Source: Photobacterium ganghwense (GTDB taxonomy: Bacteria; Pseudomonadota; Gammaproteobacteria; Enterobacterales; Vibrionaceae). From it: a DNA stretch of 64,000 nt. Location: NCBI RefSeq assembly GCF_003025595.1, contig NZ_PYMI01000006.1, positions 1 through 64,000 of the forward strand, read 5' to 3'. A model generated the notes under the pieces. That model did no database searches, was not told the DNA's origin, and worked only from the letters and a program-made list of their open reading frames with translations. Made by a program: the position numbers and the translations under genes. Below are positions 53,285 through 62,052 of this stretch, one piece after another. Each line of letters begins with the position of its first letter. Position 1 is the first letter of the stretch.

Positions 53285-55834
53285 GTGAAGTTCATAAAGC
53301 GATTACTTATACTTGCAATAATTTGCATAATTCTTGGAGTCACTACAATTTTTGGTTTTTACCTCTATGTAAAACCAGAGTTACCGGATGTTGCGACACT
53401 GAAAAATGTTGAATTACAAACACCTATGCAAGTTTTCAGTCACGACGGTAAACTCATTTCCCAATTTGGCGAAAAGCGTCGCATCCCTCTTTCTCTTAAT
53501 GAGATCCCGCAGCAGATGATCAATGCGGTCATCGCGACCGAAGACAGCCGTTATTACGAGCACCCGGGTGTTGACCCAATCGGTATCGCACGGGCCGCCT
53601 TCGTAGTCGCGGTTTCCGGCAGTGCCAAGCAAGGGGCAAGTACCATTACTCAGCAGCTTGCCCGTAACTTCTTCCTGTCGAACGAGAAGAAGATCATGCG
53701 TAAGGTGAAAGAGATTTTTATCGCCGTACACATTGAGCAACTGCTGAGCAAAGATGAGATCCTGGAGCTGTACCTCAACAAGATTTACCTCGGCTACCGT
53801 GCATACGGTGTCGGTGCTGCCGCACAGGTTTACTTTGGTAAAGAGGTCGGCCAGCTGACCCTGAGTGAAATCGCAACAATCGCCGGCCTGCCGAAAGCGC
53901 CGTCGACCATGAACCCGATCTACTCGCTGGACCGAGCAACTCACCGCCGCAATGTGGTACTGAGCCGGATGCTGGCGGAAGGCTATATCAGCCAGTCGGA
54001 ATACGATCAGGCCCGCAATGAACCGATTAAATCCCGCTACCATGGGGCAGAAATCGAACTAAGTGCACCATACTTTGCCGAGCAGGCCCGTGCCTGGATG
54101 GTGAACCGCTACGGCGAAGATGCCTACACCTCCGGGATGCGCATTTACACCACCGTTGATCCGAAACTGCAGGTCGCCGCCCAGCAAGCAGCGATCAACA
54201 ACCTGATGGAATACGATCAGCGCCACGGTTACCGGGGAGCGGAAGCCACACTGTGGAAACAGGGCGAGCAGGCCTGGACCCAGACCCAGATTCTTGATCA
54301 CCTGGCCAAGCAGCCGACTTACGGCGATCTCATGCCGGCGGTCGTGACCCAGGTCGACGCCAAATCGGCGGCGGTCATTGCCAAAGACGGTGCCCAGCAT
54401 ACCCTCGAGTGGGACGGTATGAAGTGGGCACGTAAATTCATCAGTGACAACCGCCAAGGCAGCGCGCCACGTTCGGCCACGGAAATTCTGGCTGCCGGTC
54501 AGCAGATCTGGGTGCAGCCGAAAGACGAGCATTGGGTGCTGAGTCAGGTACCGGAAGCCAACACAGCATTTGTGGCGGTATCGCCTCAGGACGGAGCCGT
54601 CAAAGCGATGGTCGGCGGGTTTAACTTTACGCACAGCAAGTTCAACCGTGCCACACAGTCTGTCCGGCAGGTGGGCTCGAGCATCAAACCGTTCATCTAT
54701 TCTGCCGGTCTGGATAACGGCATGACGCTGGCCACATTGGTCAACGACGCGCCGATTAACCGCTGGGATCAGAGCATGGGCACCGCATGGCGTCCGAAGA
54801 ACTCGCCACCGACCTACAACGGCCCGACCCGCCTGCGTATTGGTCTGGCTCAGTCGAAAAACGTGATGGCCGTTCGCGTTCTGCAAAGTGTTGGCCTGGA
54901 TGAAACCATCAGCTACCTGACCCGCTTCGGTTTCAAACGCAAAGATCTGCCTCGCGCGGAGCCGCTGGCGCTGGGTGCCGGCAGCCTGACCCCGCTGGAA
55001 ATGGCACAAGGTTTCTCGGTGTTTGCCAACGGAGGCTACTACGTGCAGCCGTACTTTATCGAGCGGGTGGAAGATGCCTATGGCAATGTTGTGTACGAAG
55101 CAGCACCAAGCCTGGCCTGTAACAAATCCTGCCGCCGCGAGCAGGTCAGCCAGACCGCTTCCGCACCGGCGCCAACCAGTGCTGTGCTGCAAGGCATTGC
55201 GCTGAGTGAAGAGACCCTGAGCAACGACGATGGCTACACCAGCCCGGAAGACCCAACATCGCACTTCGCACCGCAGGTGATCACCGAGCAGAACGCCTTC
55301 CTGGTTCGTGAAATGCTGGAAAGCAACATCTGGGGTGGCGGCGACTGGCGCAACGGCAGCGGCTGGAACGGCACCGGCTGGCGTGGGCAGGTACTGAAAC
55401 GCCGTGATATCGGCGGTAAAACCGGTACCACCAACGATTCAAAAGATGCATGGTACGCGGGCTTCGGGCCGGGTATTGTGGCTACCGTCTGGGTGGGCTT
55501 TGACAAGCACAGCCGTGAGCTGGGTAAAGTAGCCTGGAACAACAACATGAGCAAAGAGCAGACCTCAGGCACCGAAGCAGGGGCGAAAACCGCCCAGCCG
55601 GCCTGGATTGCATTCATGCAGAAGGCGCTGGAAGACGTGCCGGAGCAGCGCAAAGAGCTGCCGGACGATATTGTTCAGGTTCGGATTGACCGTGAAAGCG
55701 GCAAGCTCAGCAACCGCAATGATGCGTCGTCGATGTTTGAGTACTTCGAAGAAGGCACCGAGCCGAAAGAAATGGTCAGCGATACCGCCTCAGAAGGCAT
55801 TTTCGAGTCCGACGCCTCTGACGAGCTGTTCTGA
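53285..55834 (+). CDS. mrcA: Penicillin-binding protein 1A
   Basis: A class A bifunctional peptidoglycan synthase (849 residues) in the inner membrane. An N-terminal membrane anchor (about 5-28) precedes the GT51 glycosyltransferase domain (catalytic Glu in ATEDSRYYEHPGVD; QLARNFFLSNEKK). An OB-like insert and the transpeptidase domain follow, with the SxxK motif (GSSIKPF), the SxN motif (QSKN) and KTGT in GGKTGTTNDSKDAW. The acidic C-terminal tail is long. Outer-membrane LpoA is its usual activator. Confidence 0.96.
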   Translation: MKFIKRLLILAIICIILGVTTIFGFYLYVKPELPDVATLKNVELQTPMQVFSHDGKLISQFGEKRRIPLSLNEIPQQMINAVIATEDSRYYEHPGVDPIGIARAAFVVAVSGSAKQGASTITQQLARNFFLSNEKKIMRKVKEIFIAVHIEQLLSKDEILELYLNKIYLGYRAYGVGAAAQVYFGKEVGQLTLSEIATIAGLPKAPSTMNPIYSLDRATHRRNVVLSRMLAEGYISQSEYDQARNEPIKSRYHGAEIELSAPYFAEQARAWMVNRYGEDAYTSGMRIYTTVDPKLQVAAQQAAINNLMEYDQRHGYRGAEATLWKQGEQAWTQTQILDHLAKQPTYGDLMPAVVTQVDAKSAAVIAKDGAQHTLEWDGMKWARKFISDNRQGSAPRSATEILAAGQQIWVQPKDEHWVLSQVPEANTAFVAVSPQDGAVKAMVGGFNFTHSKFNRATQSVRQVGSSIKPFIYSAGLDNGMTLATLVNDAPINRWDQSMGTAWRPKNSPPTYNGPTRLRIGLAQSKNVMAVRVLQSVGLDETISYLTRFGFKRKDLPRAEPLALGAGSLTPLEMAQGFSVFANGGYYVQPYFIERVEDAYGNVVYEAAPSLACNKSCRREQVSQTASAPAPTSAVLQGIALSEETLSNDDGYTSPEDPTSHFAPQVITEQNAFLVREMLESNIWGGGDWRNGSGWNGTGWRGQVLKRRDIGGKTGTTNDSKDAWYAGFGPGIVATVWVGFDKHSRELGKVAWNNNMSKEQTSGTEAGAKTAQPAWIAFMQKALEDVPEQRKELPDDIVQVRIDRESGKLSNRNDASSMFEYFEEGTEPKEMVSDTASEGIFESDASDELF

Positions 55835-55872
55835 CCCAGCTCCGATTCGTACTAAGCGAATCTCGCAACGAC

Positions 55873-55899
55873 AAAGAGCGCCGCAAGGCGCTCTTTTTT
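55873..55899 (+). terminator. Terminator of mrcA
   Basis: AAAGAGCGCC/GGCGCTCTTT with a GCAA tetraloop and a T-run lies 39 bp after the mrcA stop. Confidence 0.92.
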
Positions 55900-55969
55900 A
55901 TTCTCGGCTTCTGATTCTTTCCACCTGTGACCCGCTGCGACCGATGGTTTACCGGCGACCACTTAGCCT

Positions 55970-56037
55970 GTTGTGATGTCTGGTTGTCACTACAGATACC
56001 GCGCCTACAGACATCACAACTTCAGGCATCACAACTC
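55970..56037. repeat. 13-bp inverted repeat with a duplicated arm, 3' of oxyR
   Basis: GTTGTGATGTCTG (55970-55982) is the exact reverse complement of CAGACATCACAAC (56008-56020). The right arm is part of a 15-bp unit that is repeated once (56008-56022 and 56023-56037, three mismatches), and a further ACATCAC follows near 56063. The convergent mrcA and oxyR genes flank it. It could be the oxyR 3' end. Confidence 0.7.
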
Positions 56038-56076
56038 AAGACACTACGTATATACCATAGCGGACATCACAGCGGC

Positions 56077-56979
56077 TCAGGAGAGATTATGGCTGGCGGC
56101 AATGTGCTGCTGAATCAGCTCAGCCAGCTTCTCATAACGCTCCTTGAGCGGTGACCCTGGCCGGTACGCCAGTGTGATCAACCGGCTTGGCACCGGATCT
56201 TCCGCCCGCAGGTAGCACACCCCGTCACGTTGCCGTTCACTCGGAGTGGCAAGCTTAGGCAACAGGGTAATCCCGCTGCCGGCCGCCACCATATTGCGCA
56301 GGGTTTCCAGGCTGGTCGCCTTGAAACTGCCGTCTTCCGCCGCTCCGGCGGCAAAGCAGAAGCCCATCGCCTGATCCCGCAAACAGTGCCCGTCACCCAG
56401 CATCAGCAGCGTCGAACCATTCAGCTTATCCATCGTCAGGCTCTCCTGCCCGGCCCACGGGTGATCTTCCGGGACTGCCAGCACCATCGGTTCGTGATAC
56501 AACGGCAGTTCGATAAAGGGTTCCGACTCTTTCACCGCCGCCAGCACGATACAGTCTAGCTTGCCTTCTTCCAGCTGCTGCACCAACTGATGAGTCTGTG
56601 CTTCGTGCAGGAACAACTCCAGTTCCGGAAACTGCGCCTTGATATGCGGAATAATCAGCGGCAACAGGTACGGTCCGACCGTCGGGATAAACCCGATATG
56701 CAGCGGTCCGGTCATGCTCCCGCCCTGCTGGCTGGCCAGCTCGGTCAGCACCTTTATTTCCAGCAAAACCTTTTGTGCCTGCGCCACCAGACTGAGTCCG
56801 GCATCCGTAAACAGTACCTTGCGACTGGTTCGCTCCAGCAGAATAACCCCCAGCTCATCTTCCAGCTTGCGGATTTGACCGCTCAGGGTGGGCTGGCTGA
56901 CAAAGCAGGCCTCAGCCGCCTTACGAAAATGCTTATGCTCTGAAAGCGCAACCAGATATTCCAGATCGCGGATGTTCAT
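56077..56979 (-). CDS. oxyR: Peroxide-sensing regulator OxyR
   Basis: A LysR-type regulator (300 residues). The winged helix-turn-helix is at the N-terminus (HFRKAAEACFVSQPTLSGQI). The redox cysteines fall at exactly Cys199 and Cys208 (DGHCLRDQAMGFC), which form the activating disulfide in E. coli OxyR. It diverges from the peroxiredoxin-glutaredoxin gene; a full OxyR site lies between them, so it is expected to repress itself and activate its neighbour. Confidence 0.97.
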   Translation of the reverse strand: MNIRDLEYLVALSEHKHFRKAAEACFVSQPTLSGQIRKLEDELGVILLERTSRKVLFTDAGLSLVAQAQKVLLEIKVLTELASQQGGSMTGPLHIGFIPTVGPYLLPLIIPHIKAQFPELELFLHEAQTHQLVQQLEEGKLDCIVLAAVKESEPFIELPLYHEPMVLAVPEDHPWAGQESLTMDKLNGSTLLMLGDGHCLRDQAMGFCFAAGAAEDGSFKATSLETLRNMVAAGSGITLLPKLATPSERQRDGVCYLRAEDPVPSRLITLAYRPGSPLKERYEKLAELIQQHIAASHNLS

Positions 56980-56995
56980 CGCTCACCACCAATCA

Positions 56996-57032
56996 ATAGA
57001 CAAAAACTATCAAAACCATAGCAGCAAACGAT
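56996..57032. promoter_or_regulatory. OxyR operator between oxyR and the peroxiredoxin gene
   Basis: ATAG-N7-CTAT-N7-ATAG-N7-CGAT matches the four-box OxyR motif (ATAG, CTAT, ATAG, CTAT at 7-bp spacings) at 15 of 16 core bases. It starts 17 bp from the oxyR ATG and ends 24 bp before a CATAAT -10 candidate (57056-57061) for the peroxiredoxin gene, an activating geometry. Confidence 0.85.
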
Positions 57033-57147
57033 TAGAACTATCAAGCGCAAAAACACATAATCATCACATCAACAGGGAGCAAGCAAATGCATAAGTCTCC
57101 GGTTGCAATAACCACTCATGACTGATTGAAACAAAAGGATAAGAATT

Positions 57148-57876
57148 ATGTTCGTAGCAAAAGAAGGTCACGCAGTCCCACAAGTCACGTTCCACACTCG
57201 CCAAGGCGACCAGTGGGTAGATGTCACGACTCAGGATCTGTTTGCCAACAAAACCGTGATTGTTTTCAGCCTGCCGGGTGCGTTCACGCCAACGTGTTCA
57301 TCCAGCCACCTGCCACGCTACAACGAGCTGGCATCGGTGTTTGCTGAGCACGGTGTTGATGACATTCTGTGTGTATCTGTGAACGATACGTTTGTGATGA
57401 ACGCGTGGAAAGCCGATCAGGAAGCAGACAACATCACGTTCATCCCGGACGGTAACGGTGAGTTCTCGAAAGGCATGGGGATGCTGGTTGAGAAAGAAGA
57501 GCTGGGCTTTGGGCCGCGTTCATGGCGCTACAGCATGCTGGTGAAGAACGGCGTGATTGAAAAAATGTTCATCGAGAACCAAGAGCCGGGAGACCCATTC
57601 AAAGTCTCTGATGCAGATACTATGCTGAAATACATCGCCCCGAGCGTCCAGCTGCAGGAGTCCATTTCAGTGTTCACCAAGCCAGGTTGTCCGTTCTGTG
57701 CCAAAGCTAAGCAGAACCTGATCGATAAAGGACTGCAGTTTGAAGAAGTGATTCTGGGTAAAGATGCGACTACCGTATCTCTGCGCGCAGTCACCGGCCG
57801 CAGCACTGTGCCTCAGGTATTTATCGGTGGTAAACACATCGGCGGCAGCGAAGAGCTGGAAGCGTACCTGGGCTAA
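57148..57876 (+). CDS. Hybrid peroxiredoxin-glutaredoxin (Prx5-Grx)
   Basis: A 242-residue fusion. Residues 1-165 are a Prx5-type peroxiredoxin with peroxidatic Cys50 in [19 protein letters not shown]. Residues 172-242 are a glutaredoxin with the active site CPFC (181-184) and the cis-Pro loop [18 protein letters not shown]. Such hybrids reduce peroxides with glutathione as the electron source. It is transcribed away from oxyR under an OxyR site, with AGGA before the ATG. Confidence 0.96.
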   Translation: MFVAKEGHAVPQVTFHTRQGDQWVDVTTQDLFANKTVIVFSLPGAFTPTCSSSHLPRYNELASVFAEHGVDDILCVSVNDTFVMNAWKADQEADNITFIPDGNGEFSKGMGMLVEKEELGFGPRSWRYSMLVKNGVIEKMFIENQEPGDPFKVSDADTMLKYIAPSVQLQESISVFTKPGCPFCAKAKQNLIDKGLQFEEVILGKDATTVSLRAVTGRSTVPQVFIGGKHIGGSEELEAYLG

Positions 57877-57950
57877 ATCGCGCCCCCTACAAAGAATAAC
57901 AGGGCCCGCCGCGACGGGCCCGACAGGCAAGATTTGATTGGAGAGATGTT

Positions 57951-59402
57951 ATGAAAACCCTGAATGTTGATGTTGCTGTTATCGGCGGAGGCACTGCCGG
58001 ACTGGGCGCATACCGTGCGGCGAAAGCACACACCCCGCATGTCGTCATGATTGAAGGCGGCCCTTACGGTACCACCTGTGCCCGCGTCGGCTGTATGCCG
58101 TCCAAACTGCTGATTGCCGCAGCGGAAAGCGTTCACCAGATCGAAAAAGCCCCGGCTTTTGGTGTTTACCCGCAAGGTGAAATCCACATCAATGGTCGTG
58201 AAGTCATGGACCGCGTGAAGCGTGAACGTGACCGTTTCGTTGGCTTCGTTCTGGAAGGGGTGGATGAAATCCCGGCAGAAGACAAAATTGCCGGTTATGC
58301 CAAATTTATCGATAACAATACCCTACAGGTCGATGACCACACCCTGATTCATGCCGAGCGTATTGTGATTGCCACCGGCTCCCGTCCTGCCTACCCGGCA
58401 GTCTGGAATGAACTGGGCGATCGCCTGATCATCAACGATGATGTGTTCGAGTGGGATGACCTGCCACAGTCAGTGGCCGTGTTCGGGCCTGGCGTCATTG
58501 GTCTGGAGCTGGGCCAGGCACTGAAACGCCTGGGCGTGGAAGTCGTGATGTTTGGCCTGGGTGGCCAGGTAGGCCCACTGACTGATCCGGCAATCATGGC
58601 TTACGCCGATAAAGCCTTTAATGAAGAGTTTTATCTGGACGCTGACGTTAAAGTCGAAAGCATGAAGCGCATCGGCGACAGCGTGGAAATCCAGTACCTG
58701 AATAAAGAAGGCGTCCTGGATACCATCACCGTGGACTATGTGCTGGCAGCGACCGGCCGCCGTCCGAACGTTGACAAACTGGCGATTGAGAACACGGATC
58801 TGGAGCTGGATCAGCGCGGCGTCCCGATGGCGGATTACTACACCCTGCAAACGTCTGTGGCTTCGATTTTCATCGCGGGCGATGCCAGCAACCAGCTCCC
58901 CCTGCTGCATGAAGCAGCGGATCAAGGCCGTATTGCCGGTGACAACGCTGGTCGCTTCCCGGATATCCGCGCCGGTCTGCGTCGCTCGAAAATCTCTGCC
59001 GTGTTCTCCGACCCGCAAATTGCAATGGTTGGCGAAACATACCGCGAAATCAGCAACCGCCTAGGTAACTGCGGCTGTTTCGAAACCGGTGAAGTCTCAT
59101 TTGAAAATCAGGGCCGCTCCCGCGTCATGCTGCGCAACAAAGGGATGCTACATGTGTACGGTGAACACGGTACCGGCCGCTTCCTGGGCGCTGAAATGAT
59201 GGGTCCTAACGCAGAGCACCTGGCACACCTGCTGGCCTGGGCGCACCAGAACAAGATGACCATTGCCCAGATGCTGGACATGCCGTTCTACCATCCGGTT
59301 ATCGAGGAAGGAGTTCGTACCGCTCTGCGTGACCTGAATGCCAAGCTGCACCTGGGACCTGAAATGATTAAGCACTGTCTGGACTGCGGTCCGGGCTGTT
59401 AA
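57951..59402 (+). CDS. Dihydrolipoamide dehydrogenase-like flavin disulfide reductase with a Cys-rich tail
   Basis: A 483-residue FAD/NAD(P)H disulfide oxidoreductase. The FAD motif is VIGGGTAGLGA (10-20), the redox pair is Cys43/Cys48 in TTCARVGCMPSK, the second FAD segment is SIFIAGDASNQ, and the catalytic His-Glu pair is in YHPVIEEGV. The extreme C-terminus KHCLDCGPGC adds Cys476, Cys479 and Cys483, which ordinary Lpd lacks. No 2-oxo acid dehydrogenase genes are nearby. Position after prx-grx (74 bp) suggests a reductase in peroxide defence; the substrate is unknown. Confidence 0.9.
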   Translation: MKTLNVDVAVIGGGTAGLGAYRAAKAHTPHVVMIEGGPYGTTCARVGCMPSKLLIAAAESVHQIEKAPAFGVYPQGEIHINGREVMDRVKRERDRFVGFVLEGVDEIPAEDKIAGYAKFIDNNTLQVDDHTLIHAERIVIATGSRPAYPAVWNELGDRLIINDDVFEWDDLPQSVAVFGPGVIGLELGQALKRLGVEVVMFGLGGQVGPLTDPAIMAYADKAFNEEFYLDADVKVESMKRIGDSVEIQYLNKEGVLDTITVDYVLAATGRRPNVDKLAIENTDLELDQRGVPMADYYTLQTSVASIFIAGDASNQLPLLHEAADQGRIAGDNAGRFPDIRAGLRRSKISAVFSDPQIAMVGETYREISNRLGNCGCFETGEVSFENQGRSRVMLRNKGMLHVYGEHGTGRFLGAEMMGPNAEHLAHLLAWAHQNKMTIAQMLDMPFYHPVIEEGVRTALRDLNAKLHLGPEMIKHCLDCGPGC

Positions 59403-59440
59403 TCCCCCTCTCTCCTGCAATATTCTTGCACTACCGACAC

Positions 59441-59464
59441 GCCCTCCTGACGGAGGGCTTTTTT
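59441..59464 (+). terminator. Terminator after the disulfide reductase gene
   Basis: GCCCTCC/GGAGGGC with a TGAC loop and six T lies 38 bp after the stop. Confidence 0.92.
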
Positions 59465-59570
59465 CGTTCCGGGTTCTGCCTCAATCCCCCCAGCCATCCC
59501 GACATCGCTTTCCCAGCACGTTGCCAAGTGCTAGGATTTTGCTTTCCGATTACCACTGTAAGGACTCAGC

Positions 59571-59864
59571 ATGGCCTGCCAACCGTGCCGCTCATCCGTG
59601 TTTTTCCAGAAACTGGGCCGCTGTCGCCGGTGCATGGTGCAGTTGTCAGTGCTGGCGCCGCTCAGCTGGCTGGCCTGGTGGCTGCTGTACCGCGAGACTC
59701 CGCATACCCTGAATGCCATTACTCTGCTGGTCGCGTCCAGCGGTTTCAGTCTGTTGCTGCTGGCACACGGAGTTCGGGCCCACCAACTACACCGTGCGGC
59801 ATCCCGGCTCGCCGCCTCTCCACGTACACCCCCAATGCCACGACCAGACAACGATCATCCCTGA
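59571..59864 (+). CDS. DUF3624-like small membrane protein
   Basis: A 97-residue protein resembling DUF3624, a family I associate with Vibrionaceae. It starts with two cysteine pairs (Cys3/Cys6 and Cys18/Cys21) that could bind a metal, followed by two membrane helices (VLAPLSWLAWWLL, about 27-39, and AITLLVASSGFSLLLLAHGV, about 49-68) and a short polar tail. No function is known. It is separated from the upstream gene by a terminator. Confidence 0.7.
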   Translation: MACQPCRSSVFFQKLGRCRRCMVQLSVLAPLSWLAWWLLYRETPHTLNAITLLVASSGFSLLLLAHGVRAHQLHRAASRLAASPRTPPMPRPDNDHP

Positions 59865-59906
59865 ATCCTGACCAGCAAGTGCAATTCCGGGCGCAGCTGT
59901 GACTGT

Positions 59907-59976
59907 TGATAGATGAGTGTGAGCGATGAGGGGTGAAGAATAAGTGTTGAGAAATGAGTGGTAAGCGATGAGAAAA
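59907..59976. repeat. Imperfect 14-bp tandem repeat, five units
   Basis: Five 14-bp units (TGATAGATGAGTGT, GAGCGATGAGGGGT, GAAGAATAAGTGTT, GAGAAATGAGTGGT, AAGCGATGAGAAAA) fill 70 bp between the DUF3624 gene and the argH terminator. Period and copy number equal those of the array at 35287-35356; the reverse complement of that array shares a loose N-T-N-AGTG core. Confidence 0.8.
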
Positions 59977-60055
59977 TATAGGCCAAAGGGCGAGAGATGC
60001 GCGGCTCACGGGCTGGCGTTAAACCCGCTGATCACCCATACCCACAAACCGCACT

Positions 60056-60085
60056 AAAAAAACACCCGGCACAAAGACCGGGTGT
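60056..60085 (-). terminator. Terminator after argH
   Basis: Minus-strand ACACCCGG/CCGGGTGT (8 bp) is followed by seven T. It ends the arginine biosynthesis operon 32 bp after the argH stop. Confidence 0.9.
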
Positions 60086-60116
60086 GGTTTATTTACAGTA
60101 CCAATCAAAGTGCTAT

Positions 60117-61994
60117 TCACGCCACGTTGACGGTCGGAATCATCTGCTCCTGATCCAGTCGGACTTCCAGTGCCACTTCATCACAGGCATGCTGGCGCGG
60201 ACAACGGTCGCAGTCTTTCATCACTTTTTCCGGCAGCAGTGTTTTGGACGTTGGAACAAAGCCCTGCTTCATGAAAAACTCCGGCACCCGAGTCAGAACA
60301 AACACCTTTTTAATCGCCATCTGGCCGGCTTTTTCAATCAGGTGCTCGACTATCGCCTTGCCCTGCCCCTGATGTTGCCATCCGGCCTCCACTCCCAGCG
60401 AGCGGATTTCTGCCAACCCGGAGTCATAGACATACAGCGAAGCACAGCCGGTGACGGTGCCATGATGCTCTGCCACCGCGAAGGAGCCGATATCCCGCAC
60501 CAGTTCGTTACGCATCCGGGGCAGGTTTTCCCCCAGTCCGGCCCAGTACGCCACCATACCTTCAATGGCATCCAGATCCGTCAGACGAGCGCCCCGCACT
60601 TTAACGCCCGGAGTGTAACGTTTTTCCAACCGCTTCTCGGCCTGACCGATAGCGTAATCCACCTGGTTCGGGGCCACCCCGCCCAGCGCACAACGCTTCT
60701 CAAGGCAGGATTCAATGGTCAGGATCGGGTAGACATCCGCATCAATCACAGCCGAAAATGCCTTCATTTCTTCCAGCGACAGCTCTTCCAGTGCACATCC
60801 CTTCGCGATCGCCGCGACAACCGCGACCCCGACGATATGGTGCGCTTCACGGAACGGGATGCCTTTGGCAACCAAATAGTCCGCCAGCTCGGTGGCATTC
60901 GAGTAACCCTGCATCGCCGCTTCCAGCGTCCGCTCCTGATTCACTTTGATGCCATCAAAGCACAGCGCGGCCATCTCCATGCACTCATACCAGGTGTCCA
61001 GCGCGTCAAACAGCCCTTCTTTGTCTTCCTGCATGTCTTTGTTGTAGGCCAGCGGCAGGGCTTTGACTGTCATCATCATCCCGGCCATCGAACCATACAC
61101 CCGGCCGCACTTGCCCCGGATCAGCTCCAGGGCATCCGGATTTTTCTTCTGTGGCATCAGCGACGACCCGGAAGTCACCGTATCCGCCAGTTCAATGAAA
61201 TTGGACTCGCCAGAGTTGTAGAAAATCAGATCTTCTGCCATCCGCGACAGGTGCAGCATCGAAATTGACGCCGTCGAAAGCAGCTCCATCACGTGATCCC
61301 GGTCAGACACCGAATCCAGGCTGTTGCGGGTCGCCCGATGGAAACCCAGGCTGTGCGCCAGCTGTTCCCGGTCAATCGGGTACGCGGTACCGGCCAGTGC
61401 CCCGGAGCCAAGCGGACAAGTATCCAGTCGCTCCAGTGCGTCAGTCAGACGGGAGTAATCCCGCTCGAACATTTCCACGTACGCCAGGCTCCAGTGCGCA
61501 AACGTCACCGGTTGCGCCCGCTGCAGGTGGGTATAACCCGGCAGCACCGTGTTCTGGTGCTGGCGTGCCACCGTGACCAACTGATTTTGCAGCTGGTCGA
61601 GCATCAGCAGCAGTTGCTGACCTTGCTGACGGCACCAAAGCTTCAGGTCTGTCGCCACCTGATCATTACGGGAACGGCCGGTATGCAGTTTCTTGCCCAG
61701 ATCGCCCACTTTGTTGATCAGCTGCTGCTCAACCCAGCTATGAATGTCTTCGGCATCCGACTGCAGAATCTGCGCCGGATCTTCCATCACCGCCAGCTTC
61801 AGCTCGTTGAGCGCCAACTCCAGTCGCTGTTGCTCTTCTTCGGTCAGTACATCCACCTGGCGCAGCGCCTTTGACCAGGCAATGGAACCCACGATGTCCT
61901 GCTCCGCCAGGCGGTAGTCAAAACGCAATGAGTCGTTGAATTGCTTAAATCTTGTGTCAGCTGCCTGGCTGAACCGTCCGCCCCAGAGTGCCAT
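60117..61994 (-). CDS. argH: Argininosuccinate lyase fused to an N-acetyltransferase domain, ArgH(A)
   Basis: A 625-residue fusion. Residues 1 to about 460 are argininosuccinate lyase, with the signature [19 protein letters not shown]. From about 465 a GNAT acetyltransferase domain follows, with the acetyl-CoA loop [14 protein letters not shown] and FFMKQGFVP. This is the known ArgH(A) architecture of Vibrio and Moritella, in which the GNAT part supplies N-acetylglutamate synthase. One polypeptide thus carries the first and last steps of arginine synthesis. It is last in the argB-argG-argH unit, 58 bp after argG. Confidence 0.95.
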   Translation of the reverse strand: MALWGGRFSQAADTRFKQFNDSLRFDYRLAEQDIVGSIAWSKALRQVDVLTEEEQQRLELALNELKLAVMEDPAQILQSDAEDIHSWVEQQLINKVGDLGKKLHTGRSRNDQVATDLKLWCRQQGQQLLLMLDQLQNQLVTVARQHQNTVLPGYTHLQRAQPVTFAHWSLAYVEMFERDYSRLTDALERLDTCPLGSGALAGTAYPIDREQLAHSLGFHRATRNSLDSVSDRDHVMELLSTASISMLHLSRMAEDLIFYNSGESNFIELADTVTSGSSLMPQKKNPDALELIRGKCGRVYGSMAGMMMTVKALPLAYNKDMQEDKEGLFDALDTWYECMEMAALCFDGIKVNQERTLEAAMQGYSNATELADYLVAKGIPFREAHHIVGVAVVAAIAKGCALEELSLEEMKAFSAVIDADVYPILTIESCLEKRCALGGVAPNQVDYAIGQAEKRLEKRYTPGVKVRGARLTDLDAIEGMVAYWAGLGENLPRMRNELVRDIGSFAVAEHHGTVTGCASLYVYDSGLAEIRSLGVEAGWQHQGQGKAIVEHLIEKAGQMAIKKVFVLTRVPEFFMKQGFVPTSKTLLPEKVMKDCDRCPRQHACDEVALEVRLDQEQMIPTVNVA

Positions 61995-62052
61995 GGTACT
62001 TCTCCTTTGCTGCTTGCTCGACTTGCTCGTTTGTTATTGTGTCAGGTTGCGA

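Noticed and set aside
54059..55264. 401-codon ORF on the minus strand opposite mrcA
   Set aside because: It lies wholly inside mrcA, whose domains and motifs are clear; the antisense frame is open because of codon bias and shows no domain or ribosome site.
59997..61268. 423-codon plus-strand ORF opposite argH
   Set aside because: It is the antisense shadow of the ArgH(A) coding sequence; the translation is His/Gln/Arg-rich without any fold signature.
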